Assembly (NCBI GenBank): GCA_002205965.3 | Contig: NADL03000183.1 | Coordinates: 1 to 64,000 of the forward strand | Origin: Kappaphycus alvarezii | Taxonomy: Eukaryota > Rhodophyta > Florideophyceae > Gigartinales > Solieriaceae | Reading direction: 5' to 3' | Length of the DNA: 64,000 nucleotides | Shown: piece by piece, positions 11,546-22,132 of the stretch | How positions within the stretch are numbered: the stretch's first letter is position 1 | How the letters are laid out: the number at the start of each line of letters is the position of its first letter | Program-made: the position numbers and the translations under genes | Notes under the pieces: model-generated | What the model was told of the DNA's origin: nothing | Seen by the model: the letters and a program-made list of their open reading frames with translations, nothing else | Databases searched by the model: none

Positions 11546-12940
11546 GTAATAAGGGCAAATCGTCGGGAGAAGGGGCATACAGAACTAATTACCCAAGAAG
11601 GAGGTATTTCAAGCGACAAAAGTGCTCCATGGTATTGTTAAACGAGCAAAAAGAGGTGTTTGAGGACAACAGTTGATGAGAGGTCTACAAAAAAACATAG
11701 AATGCAGCGTCTACCACTGATGTTCTCGACCAGTGTAAGAAGAATGGCTCTTGGGTTTAAAGTTTACTTTCAACTTTCTGCTACTCTGGGCATAGTTCAG
11801 AATTTTATGCCAACTTGCTTGACCTCCAAGAGAGGAAGCAGATTAGTCAGCTCATATAGACATTTTGGCTAGCCCTAAAGTCTCAAGAACAGATACTAAA
11901 TACCAAAAAACGCATACTGCTAAATCTTGTGGACAAAATGCTAAACCTAAGATACTTTAAAGATAAGTATCTAAATTTACTCCTTGCACTCATTATTATC
12001 GAGATTAGAACCAAACGGATCCTCTAAAATATCCATACCCCCCGTAAAATCCCTACAAATTCCTTCAAACGGCTCAAGATGGTAGATAGTATCCTCCGAT
12101 ATATCTAGTTCCTCCACTTTTCCTCGGTCCCTTACCCTCTGCTCCATCCCCCACCGAAGAATCCGAGACAATGATTACACCCTCACTTTCATCCGTTAAC
12201 GCACATCCCCACAGTCGTACCCCAACGGTCCTCCTGGATCCACGATATCCTCCACATCTTCTGATCCTTCTGTATCCTCCTCCTCCTCCTCCTCAGCTCA
12301 GCCTCTTCAGCCTCCTCTCACAAATTTTTGATGAATCCACTCTCGAACACGTTCCTGTTCCTGTCGGCAGAGGTAGTCCTCATAGTCTGTCGGCCCATGT
12401 TGAAACACGGTTAGGATGTGAGGCTTTTGGTGTAGCCTGGCATCCTTGCGGCCTTCTTGATGGTAGACAGGGAGTGAGGATGGTCATGTTAAAACAAAGG
12501 GGTATGGGAGTGATGGTTTGTTTCTGCCAGACCGAGAATGGCGTTGGACTGGCCCCTGGTCTAGTTAAATAGGGCCAGCAGCCATGGATCAAGTGGTGTA
12601 ATGGATATTAAAATCAGCGTAATTGATTTTGAAATTATGCACCAGTAGAAATTGTGTTCATCGAGACGTTATTGCGCAGTAATCTAGTGGGTAAAAAATC
12701 TCGACCGTAGATGAAGATATTTGGATTTGTACAGGACGAAATATCCTCACAAGATCTTGACAGAATTTCGAAACGAGGAAGAGAGGGAGTGGATAGTTGC
12801 CTCGTATAAAAAAGTGGAAAGAGATAGAAATGTAGAGGAGAAACTACAACTTTTGCTCACGTAGAAGAAAAGAAATGAATAGAAGAGACTACCAACGATT
12901 TTCTGCAAGAAAAGGAAGAATTTCATTTTTCTCGTATTTC
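11546..12940 (-). repeat. Old LTR-related repeat L2 (right copy)
   Basis: Begins with a diverged version of the LTR end used by the young family (compare the LTR start at 13,125) and continues through GCGACAAAAGTGCT and TAAAGTCTCAAGAACAGA. It then follows L1 in the long U3, including GATGGTAGATAGTATCC and GTAGAGGAGAAAC near its right end. A (CCT)n run of about seven units lies at 12,275-12,294. L2 has the same orientation as L1, about 2.75 kb away. Confidence 0.65.
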
Positions 12941-13124
12941 AGAGTGCCGGAACAAAAATTGGAATTGATAATTTGCGAAGGTGTTGTGCATTTGCATGGT
13001 TTTATGGTGCAAGTTTTTGTTTTCAAGGACGAATTATGGGAGGATAAGAATCTTCAAAAGAAAAGAAAAATGAAGTGCGCGGTGAACTCAGATTCTCACA
13101 TGGAATAGATTTTCGGGTTATAAT
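12941..13124. other. Short spacer between old repeat and copy B
   Basis: No gene or motif recognised. Its last four bases (TAAT) form the left half of the target-site duplication of copy B. Confidence 0.4.
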
Positions 13125-13841
13125 TGATAGGGATAAATCGGCGGGGAAGAGATCCTCAGAACCATTACCCTGAGAAGGAGGTGTTGCGAGCGACAAAAGT
13201 GCTGCCGTGGTATTGTTGAACGAACAAAAGGGAGTGTATATAGAAGAGAGTTGAGAAAGCTACAAGCAAGTATAAAAGGGGCAGGTCTACCACTGACGCT
13301 CTGCGACCAGCGTAAGAAAAAGTTTCTTGGGTCTGAAGTTGACTCTCAACTTCCTACTACTCGGGACTTGGCTTGAAGTTGTCTGCCAACTTGCTTCACC
13401 TCCACTAAAGGAAGCAGTTTACTCGGCTTATATAGACTTTTGGCTACCCCAAAAGTCTCCAACAAACATACTAATAACCATAAAATGTATTCACGGTAAT
13501 CGTGTGAACCAGAGAGACTATTAGAAGATATTTCCTCAAGGTAAATATCTAGGTGCCATACCCATGCCAGCCATCCATCGGCCAGGGGTGGGAATTGATG
13601 TGGCCATTATATAGACCTTTCAGAGCTACTTGTCGTATCACCCACAACCTGGAACTGTACTGACATCTACTATGACAGCGTGTCCTAAAATGAAAAAAAT
13701 CAGCCGACGAATTTGCCACACTCACCCAAATTAAAAATATCTTGCAAATTCAAAAACTGTAAAAATATCTTCCCAATTCCGATACTGTATACAATCATGG
13801 TCCTCATCTAGATTTTTTCGTGCGCGAATTTGCGCACATCA
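13125..13841 (-). repeat. 3' LTR of copy B
   Basis: About 717 bases, from TGATAGGGATAAATC to GCGCACATCA on the + strand. Read in element orientation it starts TGATGTGCGC and has a TATA-like TCTATATAAGCC. Confidence 0.93.
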
Positions 13842-13849
13842 CGCCCTCT

Positions 13850-14850
13850 CGCTCAAGACGAACGTCCCGACTCGTCACTGCTCTTCTTCTGCTTCCGTTA
13901 GTGTTCGCTGTCTTATTGATAAAATGTATGGTCTCTCAAACGGGTACGGATGCAACTGATTACCAATATGATGCTCTAAAAAGTAGGTTCGCATTACTGG
14001 TACCTCACACTTTGTAGCATAGCCTCATATATTGGTTTGATCACATCGAGGTGGGGTTGAATACATTCTTCTTCCGTGACTCTTCCGAATCTTCCAAGAG
14101 TGAAAAAATATATGTGATATGCAAACTCTTCTGGAAGATGCCGGAGGAATGGATGTCGATAAGAAAAGAAGACGCGCATCATCAAGAACGAATCTTCGTA
14201 AGATAAGTGCGGTCCATGTAGCGCCCTAAAACATAAACAGATGCTTATCATGAAATAAGAAATGACCTGCGCATCGTTCGCATCCTCGGAGATATTGCGC
14301 AGCCAAAAAGATAATCTTCTTCTTCCGACTGTATGCTGTGCATGGTTGTGAAGGAGAGCTAGAGATGAAGTTGTGGTGGACGGTCCCGATGAATGGCCGC
14401 GACCAGCTCCTGACGTACTGGGACCTGCACGAGGTCCTCTCGGGGGACGACCGGAACCTCTTCTGGGCGGGTTGTTGTCTCCTGAAGGTCCTCCTCTGGT
14501 CATCATCACTGCTTCAGGAGGATCCTCGCCGCCTCCAACGTTCCCAATTTGTGGCGGAGAAACGTAAGGTTCCCATAGAGGATACGGGACCAGCCTGTAT
14601 TCCATATCCGGGGGTAAGGCGTAACCTCTCAGTCGCACGTCTTGGTTGTTCTTGAGAAATACGTAAATTGGACGGATAATATTCAGATACGTTTGCGACA
14701 AGTCTCCAGCAGCTACCATTCCATATCTTCCTATAGAGTAATGATATATTACCTCCACAAACTCTGGACCTGCTTCCGTGAACCTTCCGTTTTGGAATGA
14801 AAATAGAACTCTTATTAATAGTCGGAAATCTCTTCAGGTAGCAATGGTCC
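13850..14850 (-). CDS. Third ORF region of copy B, duplicated unknown domain
   Basis: Located between integrase and the 3' LTR. Its two ~100-residue halves resemble each other: one contains YHYSIGRYGMVAAGDL and NIIRPIYVFLK, the other YFFTLGRFGRVTEEE and VIKPIYEAML. Between them is a linker rich in Arg, Gly, Pro and Ser (GSGRPPRGPRAGPSTSGAGR). I see no signal peptide or transmembrane helix, so it does not look like an envelope. The function is unknown. It is a fossil copy; the same frame is longer in copy C. Confidence 0.65.
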
Positions 14851-14852
14851 GT

Positions 14853-17740
14853 TCAACGTACGAAAACATAGGCATATATTAATGTAGAAATGATGATTAC
14901 GTGGAGTTCGTAGTAGTCCCGCGTAACCGAGATGATCCATTCCCAGGCCCTTTTTCCTCCCATAGGAATCATTCTATAGTTAAAGATGAGTATGCCCCGT
15001 GGTTGCGCATAGTCCTGTGTGAGAAGGAATTCTTCAGGCCTCTGATGGTAAGGGACCAGACGACGTGCATGGATGGCCCTCCTTGATCTCTTCCCTGAGC
15101 TTGAACAGAGCTGATAGTGCGGGTGTCTTTCCTCCGTGACGATGCAAGGGTTCGAGTACTTGGTTTGGAAGGCCGGCCACTTCACAGCCTGCTGCATTGC
15201 TTTTCCATGTACTACAAGTACTTTAGAGCCAACTGAAAAGGTTCTGACTGCAGGTTCTGCATCCTTATTTCTTGTCTGTGTTAGCGCGCGGTGTGATCTC
15301 CAGCCTTCAGTGGCCAGTAGTTCAACTTCCCTACTCTCTTCATCGATAATATTTGTTTCCATGTCTCTCTGTAACATTCTAGGAGCCCTTCCGTACATTA
15401 GCTCGAATGGTGAGCGTCCATTTCTTCCTCTTCTTCGACGGTAGCCGTATAACACTTTTGGTAAGGCATCTTCCCACTGGATTTCATTCTCCAACATAGT
15501 TTTCGATATTGCTCGTTTGATGGTTCCAACCATCCTCTCCGCTTTCCCGTTGGACATAGGAGCGTATGCGAGAACGGTCTTCAGCTGAATCCTTTCTCTT
15601 CCAAAAAACGAAGCAGTGAAGTTGCAGTAAAACAAAGGGCGTTATCCGAGATGATCCTTTTTGGAAGACCAAACGGTTCAATTATTTCTTTTTCGATGAA
15701 TCTCAGTACCACCTCAGCATTTGCCTCCTCGACTGCAACTGCTATTGGCCATCCAGTAAGATGTTCCACCCCTATAAGGAGATATTTGTTTCCGGAAGAA
15801 GTTTCCTTGAACGGGCCCGCGAAGTCAATTGAGAAGGTTTCAAAGAGACCGGAAACTGGAAAACTTAGAGTTGTCTTATACTTCCGTATTGGAGTGAATT
15901 TTTGGCAGTTGTCGCAGCTTTTCACGAAGTTATAGACGTCCTTATGGATACCGGGCCACCAGAATCTCTCAGTTACGAATTTTTTGGTTGTTTCGAGATC
16001 CCAATGCCCTAGCTCATCATGGAAAGTCCTCAAGATCTTCATTCTTTCTTTCAAAGGGGCCACTAGTCGGGGACCGGCTTTAGTGTGCCGGAAAGTTTCC
16101 CATTCCACAATGTAAAAGCCTTTTGATTCCTGCGTACCCAATTTCGGTGTTCAAGATCAACCTTTCTCATTTCTAGTCCATCGAGGAATTTGATCAGTCC
16201 GTGAATATTAGCTTCGTACTCGTTATCGTTCGGCAACTGCAACTCGGCGACTCCGACGATGTCCTCCGAAGCTTTTTCATTTGGAATCAGTGCGTCCCTC
16301 AAGCGGGATAGGTAATCGGCAGGCTGATTATTGCGTCCGGGTCTATACACAATTTCAAACCGATATTCTGCGAAAATGTCGAGCCATCGGGCCAAGCGGT
16401 GATGTACATCCTTTCTTTGGAAATGCTGTTTTAAGTGCCTGGTGATCAGTTATCAAGACAAATTTCTCGAGTGATAAAAGGTATACGCGAAACTTTTTCA
16501 GCGCGAAGACGACAGCTAGCGCTTCTTTCTCGCAGACTGAGTATCTCTTTTCCGCGTCATTCAGAGTTCGGCTTGCGAATTGAACAGGGTGTAGTCTTCC
16601 GTTTTCATCTTTTTGGGACAAAACGGCACCCAAAGACCGTTCTGAGGCATCTGTCTCCACAACGAATGGTCTCTTGAAATCTGGGTACATGAGAACTGGG
16701 GGGACACATAGCTTATCTTTAAGCTCCTGAAATGCAGTTTCCATTTCCTTGTTCCAGTAAAATTTTCCGTTCTTCGTAGTGCTGGCATGTAACGGTGCTG
16801 CAGTCTTGGCGAAATCTTTGATAAATCTTCTGTAATATGAGGCCAGTCCTAAGAAGCTTCGGACCTCCGTCTTTGAAGCGGGCCTTGGTGCCAACTTTAT
16901 TTTTTTCGTTTTCTCTGGATCCACTCTAATTCCCTCTTGGTCGACGATATGACCGAGTAATTGGATAGAAGTTTTCGCAAAGAAGCATTTGCTCAACTTA
17001 ATTTTCAAGCTATACTCCGATATCCTCTCCACAACTGTCTTGACGTGCGAGATGTGCTGATCCAATGTTTCTGAGAATATGACGACATCATCGATATAGA
17101 CTCTTGCGAATGGAAGTCCTTTCAAAACCTCGTTCATCATTCTTTGGAATGTAGCTGGTGCATTCATGAGACCAAAAGGCATCACTTCGAACCTGAACGT
17201 ACCGGCTTTGCTGGTAAAGGTTGTTTTTTCCTTACATTTTTCATCCAATGGAATCTGCCAATAGCCAGTGTAAAGGTCAATTGAGGTGAAATATCTCCCG
17301 TCCTTCAGGTCCTCGAGGATCTCCTCCATGTTCGGAATCGGAAATCGATCGGGTATCATTCTCTGGTTCAGTTGTCGGTAATCGACGCAAAAACGCAGCT
17401 TTCCATCCTTCTTTGGTGCGACCACAACTGGAAACGACCATGGGGATGAAACTGGTCGAATAATATCATTTTTCAGCATACTTGTAACATTTTCTGAGAT
17501 AAATTGGTCATATTTTGGCGGTTGACGTCTAGGCTTGTGGTAAATCGGTTGAGTGTCGGTAAGTTCGAACGAGTGAGTAACCGGTACACTTGCTTGTCTA
17601 AATCTGAAACGCTCCATGCAATTACTTCGGAAGATGTTAACATGTCGGATATTTTCAGTGAGGCGGGGCGGGAAGGTGCTGCACTTTTCCTTGGATTTCT
17701 GCCATTTGGCGCCCTTTTTCTTCTTGATCCTCAACCTCAA
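14853..17740 (-). CDS. Pol region of copy B (RT, RNase H, integrase)
   Basis: RT motifs: FCVDYRQLNQRMIPDRFPIP, FTSIDLYTGYWQIPL, MPFGLMNAPATFQRMMNEV, VYIDDVVIFS and LGHIVDQEGI. RNase H motifs: VVETDASERSLGAVLSQ and LITDHQALK. Integrase motifs: zinc-binding HDELGHWD...CDNCQ, FSIDFAGPF, ISDNALCF and SNGKAERMVGTIKRAI. The C-terminal tail is basic, with no clear chromodomain. The region makes and integrates the cDNA copy. A few breaks are present. Confidence 0.92.
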
Positions 17741-17959
17741 TATTTTGAAGGACCTCTTCCGTCGTGCTCACATCTTCATATATGGAATTCGACGTATTCT
17801 TATTTTCTTTGCAAAGGTAATCTTCTTTCATGCTCCGAATTCTGTCCTTTGATTCGATATCATCGCAAAAAGAAACACATTCGGGTTTCAAACTTATCCT
17901 AGAATCCCAGTCGTCATCTGTTTCAAACCCGGAATCATAATCGTCCCATGCCATGTTCA

Positions 17960-19836
17960 TTACCCCCGAGGGTACCCTTTTCCACTTCCGAAAGTGTTAG
18001 TTGGTTCCGAATCTTCGCTGTCATAGCTAGAAGTGAAATCTTCACTGTCCGTTTCTTTTAAATCTTCAGGATGCGTGCTTTTGTCGAAATCCAGGGGCAT
18101 CTTCACGGTTCTGCCGTCAATATTAACTGAAACCATTTGGTTGCCCAAGTCAATGCATGTTCCTAGTCTTTCCATTGTGGGGCAGCCAATGATTGCATCG
18201 AAAGGGAGATCCGGCATGACAAGAAAGTCTACATCAACTTTAGAGTCCCCAAAGAACACGGAAACCTTGTCAACAGTGCCCATGCATTTTGAGACGGTTC
18301 CATCCGCTACAGTTATTTTTCGAGTCGTTGGAGTAATTTCGAGACCTAGATCTGTCACCAAAGTTTCTGAAATGAGGTTTGGAACAGCACCCGAATCGAA
18401 GAGAGCTTGGGTTTTCATACCCAATACTTTGACTGGTACCAGCTTAAGACGTCTTGGTGCTGTCGAGGCCGATTGAAGAAACAGTTTCTTACCCTTAGCG
18501 GACTTATTAGACCTGATAATTTTTTTGAGTTCTTTTCTCGCATCCTCTGCGTCGCCCCTCAAAAGTTGACCAAACGTTATCCCAGTTGGGGCCGATGCAA
18601 GCTCAGCCACCAAATTGTACCTCTTCACATACTCTAGTACGTCCTTAGAGATACTCTTAACTTTCTTACTCTTTTTCGTCTTCTTGGCCGGAGTGACTCC
18701 CACTCCTGGAACAACTTGATCAGACCTCTTGGTTCGAGGAGGTACAGGTGCTGGGATATGCTCCAGCATTCCATACTCTAGCCTAGGTTTCTTCGATAAA
18801 ATGTTCCCTTCCCCATCCCTTTTTGTCACATTGACTTGACTAATCTCTTCAGCGATGGATACGTTACCGGCATCCGTCAACCTTTGATCCCTTCTATTTT
18901 GTAAGATTTTCACCTCTGGTCCTGACTCACTCCTTGCTTCCGATAAATTTGCTCTTCTGTTGTCTTTAGACCAGCAGTTACTTTCATGATGCCCATATCG
19001 ACCGCACTTTGCACAACGAGTGTTTCTATGTGGATTATCAGGACACCTGTTTGCAAAGTGTCCAGGCTTGTGACAGTAAGAACAGACTTCTGCGGCCTTA
19101 GGGGCCCCAGACTGGTTCTTCTTAATGGTAAGAGTAAGGCTTTCCAACTGCGAGGTTATCATGTCAAGTCGATTATCGAATCGGGTTTCCAACCTTTCTT
19201 CCAAGTTTTTGACATCGCTCCTGACAGATTCTAATGCCGCTGCACTAGTAGCCGGCCTTTGATAATTCTTTTCAGGATGTACGATAGACATCGATGTGCG
19301 GGTTTCCCTCGGTACCTCACTCAGTGACTGAAACGTCTCCGAATTTTTGACAAATTCTACTATGGTACCCTTCAGTTCATCAAAAGTGTGAGGGCCCTTG
19401 ATGAGGAGGAAATCGGAGAGCCGCTTATCCCCCATAGCCGCCTTACGCAGCATTCCGTACTTGGCTTGGGCGTTGAACCCAGCCTTTTCATAAAGATCAC
19501 ACAAGTACACCAATGAGCTTAACAAATCGTCGAAGTTGAGCCGGGCCTCTATGGCGGTACGAATCATCTCATCTGGTTCTACCTCCTTAGCATACTCTTT
19601 CACAAGCCACTCACATACCTCACCGAAGTTACGCCCATTCCCGTTAAGAGACCACCCGTCGATAAACTTGGACTTATATTTGTGCTTTGCGTCACCATGA
19701 AGATAGGCGAAGATACTTGCGGCCTTCTCTTCATCGCCCTTCTCTCGCATCACAACGTTGACATATGTGTAAAGAAACTCCTCAACGTCTTCAGTCTTGC
19801 CCCTGTGAACGTTATACGAGCAGCGTTGAGATCCAT
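17960..19836 (-). CDS. Gag-protease region of copy B
   Basis: Gag begins with MDLNAARITFTGGKTEDVEE (start at 19,836) and forms the capsid domain. Next come two nucleic-acid-binding knuckles, CSYCHKPGHFANRC and CAKCGRYGHHESNC, then a Lys-rich spacer with a nuclear-type KKTKKSKKVK. An aspartic protease follows (ALFDSGAVPNLISETLV, then FDAIIGCP). The open frame is long and close to that of copy E. Pol follows in another frame, as many Ty3/gypsy elements do by recoding. Confidence 0.92.
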
Positions 19837-19925
19837 GATTACAGAAAAGAAATCCCCCCGAAGTGTTCCTTACTACTGCTCAACTCGAATACCTCGGGTG
19901 CAACCCCCTCCACAAGAGTACCAAA

Positions 19926-20637
19926 TGATAGGGGTAAATCGGCGGGGGAAGAGATCCTCAGAACCAATTACCCTGAGAAGGAGGTGTTGCGAGCGACAAA
20001 AGTGCTGCCGTGGTATTGTTGAACGAACAAAAGGGAGTGTATATAGAAGAGAGTTGAGAAGCTACAAGCAAGTATAAAAGGGGCAGGGTCTACCACGACG
20101 CTCTGCGACAGCGTAAGAAAAAGTTTTCTTGGGTCTGAAGTTGACTCTCAACTTCCTACTACTCGGGACTTGGCTTGAAGTTGTCTGCCAACTTGCTTCA
20201 CCTCCACTAAAGGAAGCAGTTTACTCGGCTTATATAGACTTTTGGCTACCCCAAAAGTCTCCAACAAACATACTAATAACCATAAAATGTATTCACGGTA
20301 ATCGTGTGAACCAGAGAGACTATTAGAAGATATTTCCTCAAGGTAAATATCTAGGTGCCATACCCATGCCAGCCACCCATCGGCCAGGGGTGGGAATTGA
20401 TGTGGCCATTATATAGACCTTTCAGAGCTACTTGTATCACCCACAACCTGGAACTGTACTGACATCTACTATGACAGCGTGTCCTAAAATGAAAAAAATC
20501 ACCGACGAATTTGCCACACTCACCCAAATTAAAAATATCTTGCAAATTCAAAAACTGTAAAAATATCTTCCCAATTCCGATACTGTATACAATCATGGTC
20601 CTCATCTAGATTTTTTCGTGCGAATTTGCGCACATCA
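19926..20637 (-). repeat. 5' LTR of copy B
   Basis: About 712 bases, almost identical to the other LTR of copy B. Most visible differences are one-base length changes. The primer-binding-type sequence lies just inside it. Confidence 0.93.
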
Positions 20638-21489
20638 TAATGTAAGTTACTTGGAGCAGATCGAGCATTTTGGAAAAGAAAACGGCAGTGATGTGCTGAT
20701 AGAAGTCGAAAGGAGAGATTGATTTTCAAAGGACCACTCCCATAACATCACATCCCCCTTTTTCCAATATTTCCGAATGCTGACCACGATCTCCTCACTT
20801 ACCCTAGAATATATGGATCCCAACGTTTGTGGCCATTCTCTAGCCCTGGTCATTCCTAACAGCGGTCCTTGGTTACCCCAATAAAGCTTGTTCTTCTCCA
20901 TAAGGTCAATACACGGAGGACACTGCGGCCGCTACGGCCTTCCTGCATAGGAAATGCCCTGAACAAGAGGACCTGTCGCTGCTCACCGCAGCCACAAGTC
21001 ACAGCTGGGCGCTATGCGCGGCGAGACGGCGTTGAAGCCAAGCAGTAAGTAACGGTTGGATTGACGGGGGCACTGACACGGCCCTTCGAGATTATGAAAA
21101 ATGGTTGACAACGTAATAGACGAATGAATGAAGAAAGCGAAACATGAAAATTGGCACAGGCAACACGATGGAGCAGATATGGGTGAGTAAGGATATCTGA
21201 CATGCGAAGAAAAAGATCAACACAGGTCCGTTCGGATCTCTCTTTTGTCACCTGCGGAACATTGAGATTAGCTTCACACAGTACACACGAACCATTCCTT
21301 TAGAGCTGGCAGAGCGAGAATATGGGAAAACGGATCTAGTTCAGTACGAACGGTGCGAAGGTCAGTGTCCCATAAACTTGCATTCAAACTATGTTACGGG
21401 GTATACAGTATGCAGCAGTGAACATCTCAGCCATCTTCAAAGCAGCTGATGGCTCAGTCAACAAGCACGCGGGGTTCGAAGTCTCCATT

Positions 21490-21585
21490 AATGGGGAAAA
21501 AGGGGGGTTCATTTACTGTGGTAGAAGTGTGGGTTGGTACCCAGTAAACTTGTACCGGGGCACAGATTCCGTATAATAGCCAAGC
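21490..21585 (+). repeat. Dispersed ~95-bp repeat, copy 1
   Basis: Shares AGGGGGGTTCATTTACTGTGG, CAGTAAACTTGTACCGG and CCGTATAATAGCCAAGCC with the minus strand of 39,526-39,612. It may be a small non-autonomous element. Confidence 0.55.
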
Positions 21586-21800
21586 CAATTGTGAAACCGT
21601 ACAATGCTTCGAAACCCGTAGATGGTTCTCCAATCTACCAAAAGGTGGAAGGGAGGCCAGCCAGCAAACAAGCGTCATTGGAGGTTACTGTCAATGCGGA
21701 GTAATGTAAGCGTGTCGCTGAGGGAGAAGAGCCCACTCGTTGGAGTGACGCAGCACGACCCTCAATTTTCTTCCAGAATTCTGGATAATAGAATTGACAC

Positions 21801-21900
21801 CTTTGAAAAGGGGGAAAGATTTGGGTTCTTTACTATTTGAAAGATATCAGTATCAATATGCTTTCAAAAGTGGGAAAAAGTTTTGGTGCTTTACGGTTTG
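21801..21900 (+). repeat. Two tandem copies of the recurrent 35-bp motif
   Basis: Units start CTTTGAAAAGGGGGAAAGAT at 21,801 and CTTTCAAAAGTGGGAAAAAG at 21,861, a 60-base period. Each carries the GGGGAAAGATTTGGG...CTTTAC core found elsewhere in the host islands. Confidence 0.6.
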
Positions 21901-22132
21901 GAGGCGGTGACGGTTGCTACCCGGGAAGCAGGAGCATATCGACGTATAAAGGGTGGCAGGAGTTGCAAAAATAAAGCATCCGAAATTTTCACAGTTAGAG
22001 TATTGGTTCAAGGCGCGGCTGGAAACCGATCGTGCAGTCTCCGTGGCTACTGAAAACGAATCGGGGTGCCCCCGAGCGAAAATGGTCTTATAAGTACACT
22101 AGGCGAACAGAAAGACTAGAGCAGGGGTCCAG

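Larger units (their letters stand above)
13125..20637 (-). mobile_element. Ty3/gypsy-type LTR retrotransposon, copy B, near complete
   Basis: 7.5 kb with both LTRs (13,125-13,841 and 19,926-20,637) and TG...CA ends, flanked by a 4-base duplication TAAT (13,121-13,124 and 20,638-20,641). Read right to left it has a leader, Gag with two CCHC knuckles, a DSGA protease, RT (YIDD at 17,087-17,098), RNase H, integrase with HHCC and DDE signatures, and then an extra frame. The order protease-RT-RNase H-integrase defines Ty3/gypsy. The two LTRs are very similar, so the insertion is young. Frames are interrupted about four or five times. It is the fullest copy in the window. Confidence 0.95.
20638..22130. 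other. Host island with dispersed small repeats, no clear gene
   Basis: Contains an 84-codon minus-strand frame (20,647-20,901; WGNQGPLLGMTRAREWPQ), which has a fairly protein-like composition but no family I know. Also here are a ~95-base dispersed repeat (21,490-21,585) and two tandem copies of the recurrent ~35-base motif (21,801-21,900). No RNA gene recognised. Confidence 0.4.

Noticed and set aside
14338-14655. 105-codon frame opposite the third ORF (also 32,850-33,167)
   Set aside because: It is the complementary shadow of the RG-rich linker and appears in both copies only because the third ORF does.
13850-14850. Third ORF as a retroviral envelope
   Set aside because: No signal peptide, no transmembrane helix, no furin-type site; two soluble-looking repeated domains instead.
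20925-20945. GCGGCCGCTACGGCC as a cloning-vector remnant
   Set aside because: No vector sequence around it; a similar GGCCGTAACGGCC palindrome near 11,013 suggests chance or a native repeat.
21622-21840. 72-codon plus-strand frame as a gene
   Set aside because: Its end coincides with a copy of the dispersed ~35-bp motif and the rest has no protein-like features.
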